Origin: an uncultured bacterium | GTDB lineage: Bacteria > Verrucomicrobiota > Lentisphaeria > Victivallales > UBA1829 | Length of the DNA: 35,557 nucleotides | Reading direction: 5' to 3' | Assembly: GCA_949292215.1 (NCBI GenBank) | Contig: CASEYW010000072.1 | Location: 1 to 35,557 of the forward strand | In this document: one piece after another, positions 1-8,800 of the stretch | Layout of the letters: each line of letters starts with the position of its first letter | How positions within the stretch are numbered: the stretch's first letter is position 1 | The notes under the pieces: model-generated | The model's input: the letters and a program-made list of their open reading frames with translations, nothing else | What the model was told of the DNA's origin: nothing | Database searches by the model: none | Translations under genes and position numbers: made by a program

Positions 1-1
1 A

Positions 2-1666
2 ATCGCCGGTCCGACCACATGCAAAACCGATCTGGCATGGACCGGCAGCGTCCTTGCGTACGGTGCGTGGAAGGATCTGGACATTCTCACCGAACATCCC
101 TACCAGACCCTTCCGGAACTTCCGGATTATGCGGAAACCCTTGCCTCCATGAAAAAGGATGCGGAAAAATACGGGAAAAAATATTCTCTTTTCGCAACAG
201 AACGGGGTACAATGGTTCCGGCGAACCCCGCCGACAACCGCTTTTTCAGGGCATATCAGGACAATACGGCAAAGATTATCCGTACCATGATCGTCGGATT
301 CGCCGGCGGAAGTGAAAAATTTTTCGACTTCAGTTTCGGAACCGGCAATTATGCGGTCACTTACAACATGGTGTTCAGTGGAAATCCCGACAACCGCTAT
401 CTGCCGAAACCCGGATACGGCATGTACGCGGCACGGGCCATGGCTGACCGTATCGAAAACGCTCCGATGGTCCGGCAGGTCAAACTCGGACTGCTCTACC
501 GCTGCTACCTATTCGATCATGGAAACAAACGGACCGCCGCCATCTGGAAGTGGAGCGGTTCCCCGGAAAAAATCACCTTCAAACGGAAATTCGACATCTA
601 TGATTTCATGGGGACCAGAACAACCACCAATTCTTTTGAACTTTCCGGTTTTCCCTGTTATGTGGAATCAACTCTCCCGCTGGATTCCTTTGCGAAAGAA
701 ATCGCAAACGCTGATCTGAAGGCAGAGAGCAACCGACTGCAGGTGTCCGTCAATGTCAGAAACAGCCGTCAGTTCTCATTCGATATCCGGAACATCACCG
801 GGAAAACCATTCCCGCGGGAACGGTCCGGATTCTCAACGGAGCAACGGAACAAACCGTCAGACCCTGTCCTGCGATCCCACCGGAAGGCACAACAGCCGT
901 TCTATTCAACACCCGGACTCCCATCGGCCTGACTCCCCAGCCGCTGAATGCGGAAATCGGAGGCAGAAAATTCGAATTCCAATTGAAGGGAATCACTGCC
1001 GCATATATGAAAAAAAATCCAGTCCTGGACGGAGATCTCAGGGAATGGAAACAGATTCCGCCGATTCTCCTGACCGCGGAAAAAAACGCCTTTTCATACC
1101 GGCCATGGAACACGGAGGAAAAAAAGAGCAGAGCGGAACTGCGGTTCGCATGGAATAAGGATGGATTCTACATGGCGATCACCGTCTGGAAAAAAGGATT
1201 TCATCCCGTTGATATGAATGGACCGACCGGAACGTGGAGAGGAGACGGTCTGCAAATCGGCATGGATACGCTGAAAAACGCCATCCGGGGAACGGGATAT
1301 CAGGACGACGATTTTGAATATGATGTCGCCATGTTCCAGGGCAGGCCCCTTGTCAACCGGCAGCGGGGTTCCCTGGCGATCCATGACAGTCTGAGCAAAA
1401 AGCTCGGGCCAGTCGATGACGTCCAATGCGCCATTGCCGTAAAACCGGATCATGTCATATACGAACTGGCATTCCAGCCATTCGCAGTCAGTCCATTCCG
1501 TCTGGTTGCGGGAAATTCCATGCGGATTTCCGTCATTGCAAACCTGAATGACGGCAAAGACAGGATCGGATATCTTCGGCTGACACCTGGATTGGGAGTT
1601 GCCAAAAAGGCTCCATCCGAATTCATTGATATCTTTCTTGAACAGGAGAAACAGGTTAAAAAATGA
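2..1666 (+). CDS. 5'-truncated GH-A clan glycoside hydrolase with C-terminal CBM9-like domain
   Basis: The reading frame is open from base 2, so the N-terminus lies outside the window. The visible start resembles the second half of a TIM-barrel hydrolase: a strand ending in LFATERG (Glu codon at 200-202) sits where GH-A enzymes such as GH39 or GH51 carry the catalytic nucleophile. A beta-sandwich region follows, with the phrase YDFMG that is common in such accessory domains. Codons from about base 1000 onward (NPVLDGDLREW, then LRFAWNKDGFYMAI and GDGLQIGMD) match the CBM9-like/DOMON carbohydrate-binding fold. The role is probably hydrolysis of a plant or mucin glycan, substrate unknown. The stop codon overlaps the next start as ATGA, so it is translationally coupled to the GH42-like gene. 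The exact GH family cannot be fixed without the missing N-terminus. Confidence 0.7.
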   Translation: MAGPTTCKTDLAWTGSVLAYGAWKDLDILTEHPYQTLPELPDYAETLASMKKDAEKYGKKYSLFATERGTMVPANPADNRFFRAYQDNTAKIIRTMIVGFAGGSEKFFDFSFGTGNYAVTYNMVFSGNPDNRYLPKPGYGMYAARAMADRIENAPMVRQVKLGLLYRCYLFDHGNKRTAAIWKWSGSPEKITFKRKFDIYDFMGTRTTTNSFELSGFPCYVESTLPLDSFAKEIANADLKAESNRLQVSVNVRNSRQFSFDIRNITGKTIPAGTVRILNGATEQTVRPCPAIPPEGTTAVLFNTRTPIGLTPQPLNAEIGGRKFEFQLKGITAAYMKKNPVLDGDLREWKQIPPILLTAEKNAFSYRPWNTEEKKSRAELRFAWNKDGFYMAITVWKKGFHPVDMNGPTGTWRGDGLQIGMDTLKNAIRGTGYQDDDFEYDVAMFQGRPLVNRQRGSLAIHDSLSKKLGPVDDVQCAIAVKPDHVIYELAFQPFAVSPFRLVAGNSMRISVIANLNDGKDRIGYLRLTPGLGVAKKAPSEFIDIFLEQEKQVKK

Positions 1667-3501
1667 ACGTCCCTGAAAAAACACTCATGATCTACCGGCT
1701 TCCCTACGGCAAATTTCTGAAACGGGATACCGAGGCACTGAAAACCATGAAGGAGGCCGGAATCAATCTGGTCTCCATCTCCCCCATGAACACAACGAAC
1801 GCATTCGGAGAACCGTACAGCATCTATCCGCCGATCTGGAACTATGACGAAAGTTATGACTTTTCCTCTCTGGATCAGCATATCGCCGACGTTCTGGAAC
1901 TTCATCCCGAAGCGCGATTTTTCTGCGGAATTGATCTGAACTCCCCCCTCTGGCTGGCGCGCCGCTTCTCCCTCGACTCCTTCTACTCCCTGACCGCCTG
2001 CTCCCTGCATCCGGAATGGCGGAATCTGACGACGAAATATCTGAATGCCTTCCTCGAATACACGGAATCCAGATATCCGGACCGGATGGCAGGCTACATC
2101 CTCGCCTGCGGACGCACCATGGAGTGGATCGACCACAGCTACTTCTGCGCCGAAGAACTCAAAAGCGCTTATTATGAGGAGTGGTGCCGGAAAAAGGCTC
2201 TTCCCGTTCTCCCGATTCCAAATGCAAGGGAACTGAAAAGCGCCTGCCACGATTTCATCCGCGATCCGGAAAAAGAAGCTCATGTCATCCAGTGGCTTCA
2301 CTATGTCAACGACCTGATGGTGGATCTCGCAATTTATTTTATCTCCTCCGCCCGGAAAAAAATCCGGAAAGAGAGAAAAATCGGCATCTTCTTCGGCTAT
2401 CCGTTCCACATGATGGCGGAAGGACAGCATGAGTGCGAACGGGTTTTCGATACCGCCCCGCCCGATTTTGTCATCGGGGCGTCCTGCAACTCCACGCGGG
2501 ACATCGGCTCCACAAGCGGATACATCGCCACACTGCACATGCTGAAACGCCGGAACATCGCCTATCTGCACGAATGCGACCGCATCACCAGCACCACCAA
2601 CCGCATCCTTACGGATCATATCCGAATCGAGGGAAAAATCTGGAATGCATGGAAAACTCCGGAAGAGGATGTTGCCGGACTGCAAAGAGAATTTTCGCTG
2701 AGTCTCATCAACCGCTTCCACATCTGGTGGTTTAATATCTGGGGCAACTCCTACTCCTCCCCGGAAGTCAAACAGGCAATCGCACAGATGAAACAGCTCT
2801 GGGACAGATATGCCTCCCTTTCAAGCGGCTCCAATGCGGAAATTCTGCTGGTCCACGATCCGGAAAGCAATTACCTTGTCAACTTCTACGACCATCCCAG
2901 ACAGTACTTCCTCGCCCACAAGCTCCGCGATGAATTTTCCGATGCGGCCCTCACCTTCGATACAGCCGCATGGAACGATCTGGATAAAATCGACTTGAAT
3001 CAGTATAAACTGATCCTCTTCCAGAATCATGCGATTTCCAACGCGGAACGAAACGCGGTCCTGAAAAAAGTCGTCTACCGTCCAGACCGCCTGATCGTCT
3101 GGATTCATGCTCCCGGAATCATTTCCGAAGGCAAATACAACCCGGACAATGTGCAGAATCTGACCGGAATCCCGTTTGGAACGGTCGACCGGAACATCAG
3201 GGAGTTTCCCACTCACCGTTCCATCTATTACGCCAACATGTTCGATCTGACCGCTGAGGAACTGCGGCGTCTCGCAAAAGAAGCGGGAGTCCATCTCTAC
3301 ACTCCGGAAGGCAATGCAATCTGGAGTTCTGCGGAATTCCTGATGCTCCATCGAAAAGGCGCCGCGGAAATCCCGGTCGTTCTGCCTCGAAAGGCAAAAC
3401 GGATCACGGAACTCTTCTCCGGACGGACTGTCGCAGAAAACGCAGCATCCTTCACAGAACACTTCTCCGATTCGGGAACTCGCCTTTATTTTCTGGAATA
3501 A
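1663..3501 (+). CDS. GH42-like beta-galactosidase family protein
   Basis: A 612-residue protein without a signal peptide, so probably cytoplasmic. Residues 1-380 look like a GH-A TIM barrel of the GH42 type: a substrate-contacting RF..GIDLNSPLW strand, an acid/base candidate Glu154 in ACGRTMEW, and a nucleophile candidate Glu304 in AYLHECD. Residues about 390-480 (EILLVHDPESNY, then KLILFQNHAISN) resemble the glutamine-amidotransferase-like trimerisation domain that follows the barrel in GH42 enzymes. The C-terminus is a short beta domain. The start ATG overlaps the previous stop by 4 bases, so the two hydrolases are one operon. A plausible job is cleavage of imported oligosaccharides. Assignment to GH42 proper, rather than an unclassified neighbour family, is inference. 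Confidence 0.75.
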   Translation: MNVPEKTLMIYRLPYGKFLKRDTEALKTMKEAGINLVSISPMNTTNAFGEPYSIYPPIWNYDESYDFSSLDQHIADVLELHPEARFFCGIDLNSPLWLARRFSLDSFYSLTACSLHPEWRNLTTKYLNAFLEYTESRYPDRMAGYILACGRTMEWIDHSYFCAEELKSAYYEEWCRKKALPVLPIPNARELKSACHDFIRDPEKEAHVIQWLHYVNDLMVDLAIYFISSARKKIRKERKIGIFFGYPFHMMAEGQHECERVFDTAPPDFVIGASCNSTRDIGSTSGYIATLHMLKRRNIAYLHECDRITSTTNRILTDHIRIEGKIWNAWKTPEEDVAGLQREFSLSLINRFHIWWFNIWGNSYSSPEVKQAIAQMKQLWDRYASLSSGSNAEILLVHDPESNYLVNFYDHPRQYFLAHKLRDEFSDAALTFDTAAWNDLDKIDLNQYKLILFQNHAISNAERNAVLKKVVYRPDRLIVWIHAPGIISEGKYNPDNVQNLTGIPFGTVDRNIREFPTHRSIYYANMFDLTAEELRRLAKEAGVHLYTPEGNAIWSSAEFLMLHRKGAAEIPVVLPRKAKRITELFSGRTVAENAASFTEHFSDSGTRLYFLE

Positions 3502-3519
3502 CATACGGAACTGATTCAA

Positions 3520-5181
3520 ATGTCGGAAACAGCGATTGCAAATGCAGACCACTTTATTCATCATGAAACCCAGTTTCACCTCGGATTTCTTCCGACGGAA
3601 CAATCGAATCCGCTGACAAAATCTCTGGAAAGCGATTTCCGGACCTCGACAGAACAAGGCATAAGAACCCTTCAGCGGGCGGACCGCAGTGTTCTTGCCA
3701 TGGCGGAGAAAATCTTCCGCTCCGATGAATACCATGACCTCGTCCGGAAAGGAGAAAACACAATCCGGAACGGTGGAAGAATCCTCTTTTCCGGCTGCGG
3801 CGCCACCGGACGCCTCTCCATTCTTCTGGAATCCATGTGGAGAAAGCACTGCGCCGAACACATGGAAACAGCCCGTTATGCGAACAGTGTGGAAAGCATC
3901 ATGACCGGCGGCGATTACGCGCTTGTCCGGTCGGTGGAGTTTTTCGAAGATTACCAGGAATTCGGCCGCAGGCAGGTCTCCGAAGCTCGAATGGGAACGC
4001 GCGATCTGCTGGTTGCAATCACGGAGGGCGGCGAAACATCCTCCGTTCTGGGAACTGTTTTCGAAGCTCTGGATCGCGGATGTGCAGTTTTTCTTCTCTT
4101 CAACAATCCGGCAGAACTGCTGGCGGAACATCTTGAACGTTCCCGAAAAGCGATCCGAGATCCCCGGGTCCGGATTCTTGATCTCTCCTGCGGACCAATG
4201 GCTCTTGCGGGTTCAACCCGCATGCAGGCGACAACATCGGAACAGCTGATCGCAGGAGCCGCCCTGGAAACCATTATGCACCGTCTGACCGGTGAAAGCA
4301 TACCCGATGTCCCCTCCGCCTTCCACACCTTGCTGGAAGCTCTGGAGTCCCTCGAAAACAGAAGGGCAATCGCCGCTTACTCTGATTTCGAAACGGAAAT
4401 TTACCGGAAAAAGGGAAAAATCACCTATTTCGCGGACGATTATCTGCTGGACATCTTCACCGACACCACGGAGCGTTCTCCGACTTTCATGCTGCCCCCC
4501 TTCCGAAAAAAAGACGACACCACATCGCCGCAATCATGGGCATTTGTCAAGAATCCGCTTTATCCGACACCGGAAACCTGGAAAAGATGTATGCACCGTC
4601 CGCTGCGCTGTCTGAACTGGACCATAGCCGATTACAACGCGATGAACGCCAGCGCAATCAGCGGCAATCCGCCCGCGCTCTCCGCGGCGGACCTCCTGAA
4701 ATTCGAGGTGGGATGCGAATCCCCGGAACTCCGTGCCGATTCCGGAAACGATGCGGCAGTTCTGGTCAGCCTCTCTACGGACAGAAAACTGGAAGAAGCC
4801 TTCAAACGCTCCGCAGCCGTCTTCCGGCATAGCAGACATCTTGCAGTCGGCAGAGAAACGGATGCAGATTACATCGTCCGCGTCCCGGAATCGAAGGGAG
4901 CGCTCCATCTGATGGAACACATGGCAATCAAACTCATCCTGAACACAATCTCCACCGGCACAATGGCATGTATGGGACGAATCACGGGCAACTGGATGAG
5001 CTGGGTTGATTGCACCAACAAAAAGCTCCTCGACCGAGGAACACGACTGATCATGGAAATCGCCGGAGTCGATTACCGGACCGCCTGCATAGCCCTCTTC
5101 GAAGCGCTGGAATGCCACGAAAATGCAAACCGGGAAAAATCTTCACCGGTCCAGATTGCCTTACAAATCTTGAAACCGTAA
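3520..5181 (+). CDS. Double-SIS protein of the MurQ / glucokinase-regulatory-protein family
   Basis: 553 residues, about twice the length of MurQ. The N-terminal SIS domain carries SGCGATGRLSILLES (residues 91-105), GGDYALVRSVEFFEDY (130-145), a sugar-phosphate loop TEGGETSS (168-175) and GSTRMQATTSEQL (231-243), each aligning with MurQ motifs. Residues 390-515 form a second SIS domain whose end, STGTMACMGRITGNWM then TNKKLLDRG, also matches the MurQ C-terminus. Two SIS domains in tandem is the layout of GKRP, the fructose-phosphate-responsive glucokinase regulator. The position of MurQ Glu83 appears to be Met106 here, so etherase activity is doubtful. It lies 18 bases after the GH42-like gene and is probably a sugar-phosphate-binding regulator or lyase of that operon. 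No strong Shine-Dalgarno is visible before the ATG. Confidence 0.75.
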   Translation: MSETAIANADHFIHHETQFHLGFLPTEQSNPLTKSLESDFRTSTEQGIRTLQRADRSVLAMAEKIFRSDEYHDLVRKGENTIRNGGRILFSGCGATGRLSILLESMWRKHCAEHMETARYANSVESIMTGGDYALVRSVEFFEDYQEFGRRQVSEARMGTRDLLVAITEGGETSSVLGTVFEALDRGCAVFLLFNNPAELLAEHLERSRKAIRDPRVRILDLSCGPMALAGSTRMQATTSEQLIAGAALETIMHRLTGESIPDVPSAFHTLLEALESLENRRAIAAYSDFETEIYRKKGKITYFADDYLLDIFTDTTERSPTFMLPPFRKKDDTTSPQSWAFVKNPLYPTPETWKRCMHRPLRCLNWTIADYNAMNASAISGNPPALSAADLLKFEVGCESPELRADSGNDAAVLVSLSTDRKLEEAFKRSAAVFRHSRHLAVGRETDADYIVRVPESKGALHLMEHMAIKLILNTISTGTMACMGRITGNWMSWVDCTNKKLLDRGTRLIMEIAGVDYRTACIALFEALECHENANREKSSPVQIALQILKP

Positions 5182-5370
5182 TTCCGTTTTCGCCACGAAA
5201 CGCGTTTCTCTGCAATGGCTCCTCTTCCAAAAAGCAACACAAACCTGCAGAGGAACGTTCTTCTTGAATCCATTTCTCTCGTTGTAAGCAAAACGGACTA
5301 TTCTGCAATCACAGGACCCCACAAAAGCCCCATAACAGATCAAATTCAAACAGAAGTCCCGGCTTTTCCT

Positions 5371-5394
5371 CATTTTATTTATAAAAATAAAATG
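5371..5394. repeat. Perfect 10-bp inverted repeat upstream of a consensus promoter
   Basis: CATTTTATTT and AAATAAAATG form a perfect inverted repeat with a 4-base spacer. It ends 7 bases before the -35 box at 5402. It could be an operator, an A/T-rich UP-like element, or a weak terminator for the upstream operon (it is followed by TTTTATCTT). Confidence 0.55.
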
Positions 5395-5401
5395 TTTTAT
5401 C

Positions 5402-5430
5402 TTGACAAAATAGGAATCAGACGGTATAAT
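5402..5430 (+). promoter_or_regulatory. Perfect sigma70 promoter (TTGACA-17-TATAAT)
   Basis: Both hexamers match the consensus exactly, with the ideal 17-base spacer: -35 at 5402-5407 and -10 at 5425-5430. The predicted start of transcription is near 5437. No convincing protein gene follows on this strand for the next several kilobases, so the product is probably an untranslated RNA. Confidence 0.75.
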
Positions 5431-5441
5431 TGATATATCAA
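5430..5441. promoter_or_regulatory. 12-bp palindrome over the transcription start
   Basis: TTGATATATCAA is a perfect palindrome that begins on the last base of the -10 box and covers the predicted start site. That is a typical place for a repressor operator. No cognate regulator can be named. Confidence 0.4.
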
Positions 5442-5456
5442 CAGCACCACGATTGA

Positions 5457-5486
5457 TTGACATTTGAATAAATTCTGTTTTAAAAT
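5457..5486 (+). promoter_or_regulatory. Second, tandem promoter (TTGACA-18-TAAAAT)
   Basis: A perfect -35 at 5457-5462 is followed after 18 bases by TAAAAT at 5481-5486 (five of six consensus bases). It would start transcription near 5493, inside the RNA made from the upstream promoter. Confidence 0.4.
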
Positions 5487-5658
5487 TCAAAATGAGAATA
5501 TATATGGGATCCAATGTTTGAATCATGCTGACTGCCGGCAGACAAGAGATTCGCAAAAACACTTTGTTCCCTGAAAAACGAAGTGGAAAAAGAGAACGTT
5601 TCCTGTTGCCGTACAAAATCTTCTCCATGCTGTTTTTCAAATTGAAAATCAACTTTCC

Positions 5659-5735
5659 ACAGAGCCGCCGGAGGCTTGGGAATGATGCCTCCATGCAAAC
5701 GTATCGTTCATTGGCGCCGACGGCTCTGTCTTTTT
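5659..5735 (+). terminator. Branched hairpin followed by U-tract
   Basis: ACAGAGCCG (5659-5667) pairs perfectly with CGGCTCTGT (5721-5729). Inside it GGAGGC (5670-5675) pairs with GCCTCC (5687-5692), and AACG/CGTT gives a further small hairpin. TCTTTTT follows directly on the + strand only, which fits termination of a rightward transcript rather than of the leftward hydrolase gene. Confidence 0.5.
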
Positions 5736-5834
5736 ATACGGACACCATTTACCTGGCGGCATCTGTTCATCGTGATTTTCTGTTTTCTGATTGAAAATCA
5801 GGCAGAGAAGCTCAAAGGGACAGAACGGGTCTGA

Positions 5835-8800
5835 TCATTCGCTCAGCCAGTTGAGAATGTTCAGCCATAATTTCTGATTATCTCCCCGGCGCAGCAGATC
5901 GGGTTTCAGCCAGTTTGCATCTCCGGATGCCACGATTTTACCCTTGCCGAACTTCCGGATCGCAATCAACGGCTGGTCCGGATAATTGGAGTCCTTTCCG
6001 CCTGTAATCACCGGAATCCATGCGGAAGACTTCAAGCGCATCAATGGAGAACCAAGGGTATATACAGCCTGAATCCCCTTTGCGACAGAGGAATTGCCAA
6101 TGCCGGTGAAAACCGGCATTTCACGAAATCCCCAAAGATTGTTTTTCTCATTCAGGAACCGTTTATAATCTTCGAAAACGATGTCGAAATGAAAATAGAA
6201 TGTTCTTTGAATGTTGATGTTTTTCATCCAGCCGTAAGGAGCACGATGAGTATTTCCAGCGATAAAAAGGCTTCCTCCGTCACGTGTCCAGTCGGCAAGG
6301 ATTTTTCCCTGCTCCCTGCTGACAGATGAGTTGAAAGGTCCAAGCAGCATAATGATGCCGAAATGCGAGAGCGGAAGTTCTTTTATCTCACCTTCATGCC
6401 AGCACTTCACCATCCCGTTTTTCACGGGGTCCAGAGCGGAAGTCCAGGAGTACCCGGCCTCCTTCATGGCTGCGGTTGCGGTCAGCATCTTAACCGGAGT
6501 CGCCGCCCATGTCTGAGCGGCAAACAGAATCCGTTTCCGCTTTGATTCCGCATCCTTTCCCGGATTGGCAATCCGGTCAAACCATTTTTCCTGTTCTTCG
6601 GAAAGACGGCGGATCGTCAGCGGTTTTACATGGGACCGTTCCAGCAGAAGGGTTTTTGCCAGCTTCGGATGGGCGGATATGGAAATTCCATTCTCCTTCA
6701 GCTCCTTCTCCGAAAAAGTTCCAAGCCGCTTTCCGGTTTCGATATCCCGGACAGTCCAACGGCCACGCGGCAAAGAATCTGAGATCCGGACATTCAGCGT
6801 TTTCCCTCCCACGCCCCAATTCAAAAGGTAAATCAGACAACGCTCCTTTCCAATCAGCAGATGACTTTCCAGGTACGGAAGCGGTTCCTTCGCCACGACT
6901 TTCAATGGAGAGGAAACTCCCGCCCGTCTCAAAGGCTCCCGGAAGGCCTGGACCCGCCGGGAATGATTCAGACGATCGCGGACTGTATAGACGAATCCTT
7001 TTCCGAAAGCTCCATCACCCAGGATTTCCCCTTTTCCGAACGGCAGGGAGGTCTCCAGATCAAGAGTCAAGGATTCGGCGTCGCGTACCAGGACTCCGCC
7101 GCGCGCGACAAAATCCCGAACCCGTTTCAAATTCGCCCGTGAAACCATTTTATTGTGCCTCATGAACAGAATTTTATATCCGGAGAAATCACTCTTCATA
7201 TCAATCACGCGCAGTTGAATTCCCGAAAAGAGGAGCGAGGCATACCATTCCCTCAATTCTGCTGTCAGTGGCCCCGCCAGAATCCGGGAATAGGTTCTGT
7301 GCACATGATAGCGAAGCGAATCCAGAGGATAGATCAACGCGGCCTTTCCCGTAATTCTCGGTTTCGGGAGCAGCATCAGTTCCGCGACGCTCTCGATTTC
7401 GTATTTCGCCTTCGGGAAGTCGGCAAGAGCGGCAGGATGAATTTTCGACTGGCGGAAGAGCGAAAGCGAATTCCCTTCCGGCGCATAAAAATAAGAAGGC
7501 ACCACACCGTTTTCCCCGTGGATCGCACGATGCCACATCCAAGTTCTGACCTGTCCAGGCTGAAGCTGATTCATTGTAAACCCGGGAATCCGATCCAGAG
7601 AAAGGGAATCACGCAGACCGCCCCAGTAGATCCCGCCATTGAAGTAGGTGTTTTTCAGACGAATGGCAATGACATTTCTTCCGGAACGCAGGAACGGAGT
7701 CACTTCGCAGTCCACGGTATCATTCCAGCCGGAGGTCTCAGCAATCCGCGTACCGTTCAGGTAAACGATCGCGGAATCAGCCATACGCCGAGCATTGAAA
7801 TAGACCTTTTTTTTCAATTGCTCCGGAGAAAGTTCAAACGGCTTCCGGTACCAGCCGATCGTCGTATCAGGGAATCCGCAGTCTGCCCATTTGGAAGGAA
7901 CCTTTACGGTTTTCCAGCTGGAATCATCGTATCCGAAGGAGTGAAATTGCTGTTTCAAACCGTTGTCTTCCTTGTCCGGTCTGAACCGCCATGTTCCGTT
8001 CAAATCCACAACATGCGGAATCCGGGAGAGGTCCGGAAGAGATCCGCGGATTCCTGTCTCAAGACTCATCTGCGGTTTCAACGGATTCAGCGTGGCGAGG
8101 TAATCCAGCCAGAACATGACCGAAGCGTCGCGGACAATCCATGCTTCCGAATCGACCTCAAATCCCGGCATGGGGAAATGGCTTTCGTCGCCGTAAAAAT
8201 CCTCGCTCTGCGATTTCAGACTCGGGTTGACCGTGCTTCCGCCATAGTCAAAAGGATATCCGCAGTAAGACTGGATTGTAATGAGGGAATCCGGCTGATA
8301 TCGTCTCACCAGATTCCGAAGCATCGAAAAAGCAACGGAATTCTCCTGTTCCGTAAATAGAAGCCAGTCGTTCCAGAGCATGCGGGAGACGCCTCGTCCA
8401 AGCTGTTCAAAAGAGGAATCCACCGTTTGATTCCAGTTCGGATTCACATTGTCGAATTCGGGAAAGGATGTCTTCCAGATCCGGTTTGCCCGGTCGATTT
8501 TTCCATATTTCTGCTTCATGGCTTTGCGGAACCGTGCAATTTTTTCGGGAGAATAATCCATAAAACGAACTTCATTGAACAGCTCATACGCAAAAATCGG
8601 ATACTTCCCAAGGTATTTCATCAACTGTTTCCAGTAGTTGGAACGGATCTTCCAGGCATCCGGATGGTCGTGGCGATACGCATAAAAATGCCCAAAGGTG
8701 GAATACAGTTCTGGGAAACGCCCCGCAATCCACGGAAAATATTGAAAGTAGCGGGTCACCAGATTCTCACAGGGATTCAAATAGACAGGCACCCCGTTCC

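Larger units (their letters stand above)
5437..5735 (+). ncRNA. Candidate structured small RNA
   Basis: The interval runs from the predicted start of the consensus promoter to a terminator-like hairpin with a U-tract. Inside it are a CTGCCGGCAG palindrome (5532-5541), a hairpin pairing 5560-5566 with 5579-5585, and a branched 3' domain. The longest reading frame, 89 codons from 5525, has no ribosome binding site and no recognisable domain. I saw no match to tmRNA, SRP RNA, RNase P RNA or 6S RNA core motifs. It could instead be a leader left over from a lost gene. Confidence 0.35.

Noticed and set aside
2821..4131. 436-codon minus-strand frame across the GH42-like and SIS genes
   Set aside because: Covers two certain genes in the opposite direction with no ribosome binding site.
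5659..5729. Resemblance of the minus strand to a c-di-GMP-I riboswitch core (AAGCCTCCGG)
   Set aside because: Only a few bases match, the other conserved segments are missing, and the U-tract lies on the plus strand.
5525..5794. 89-codon frame in the region of the candidate small RNA
   Set aside because: No Shine-Dalgarno, no domain, and it runs through the terminator-like hairpin.
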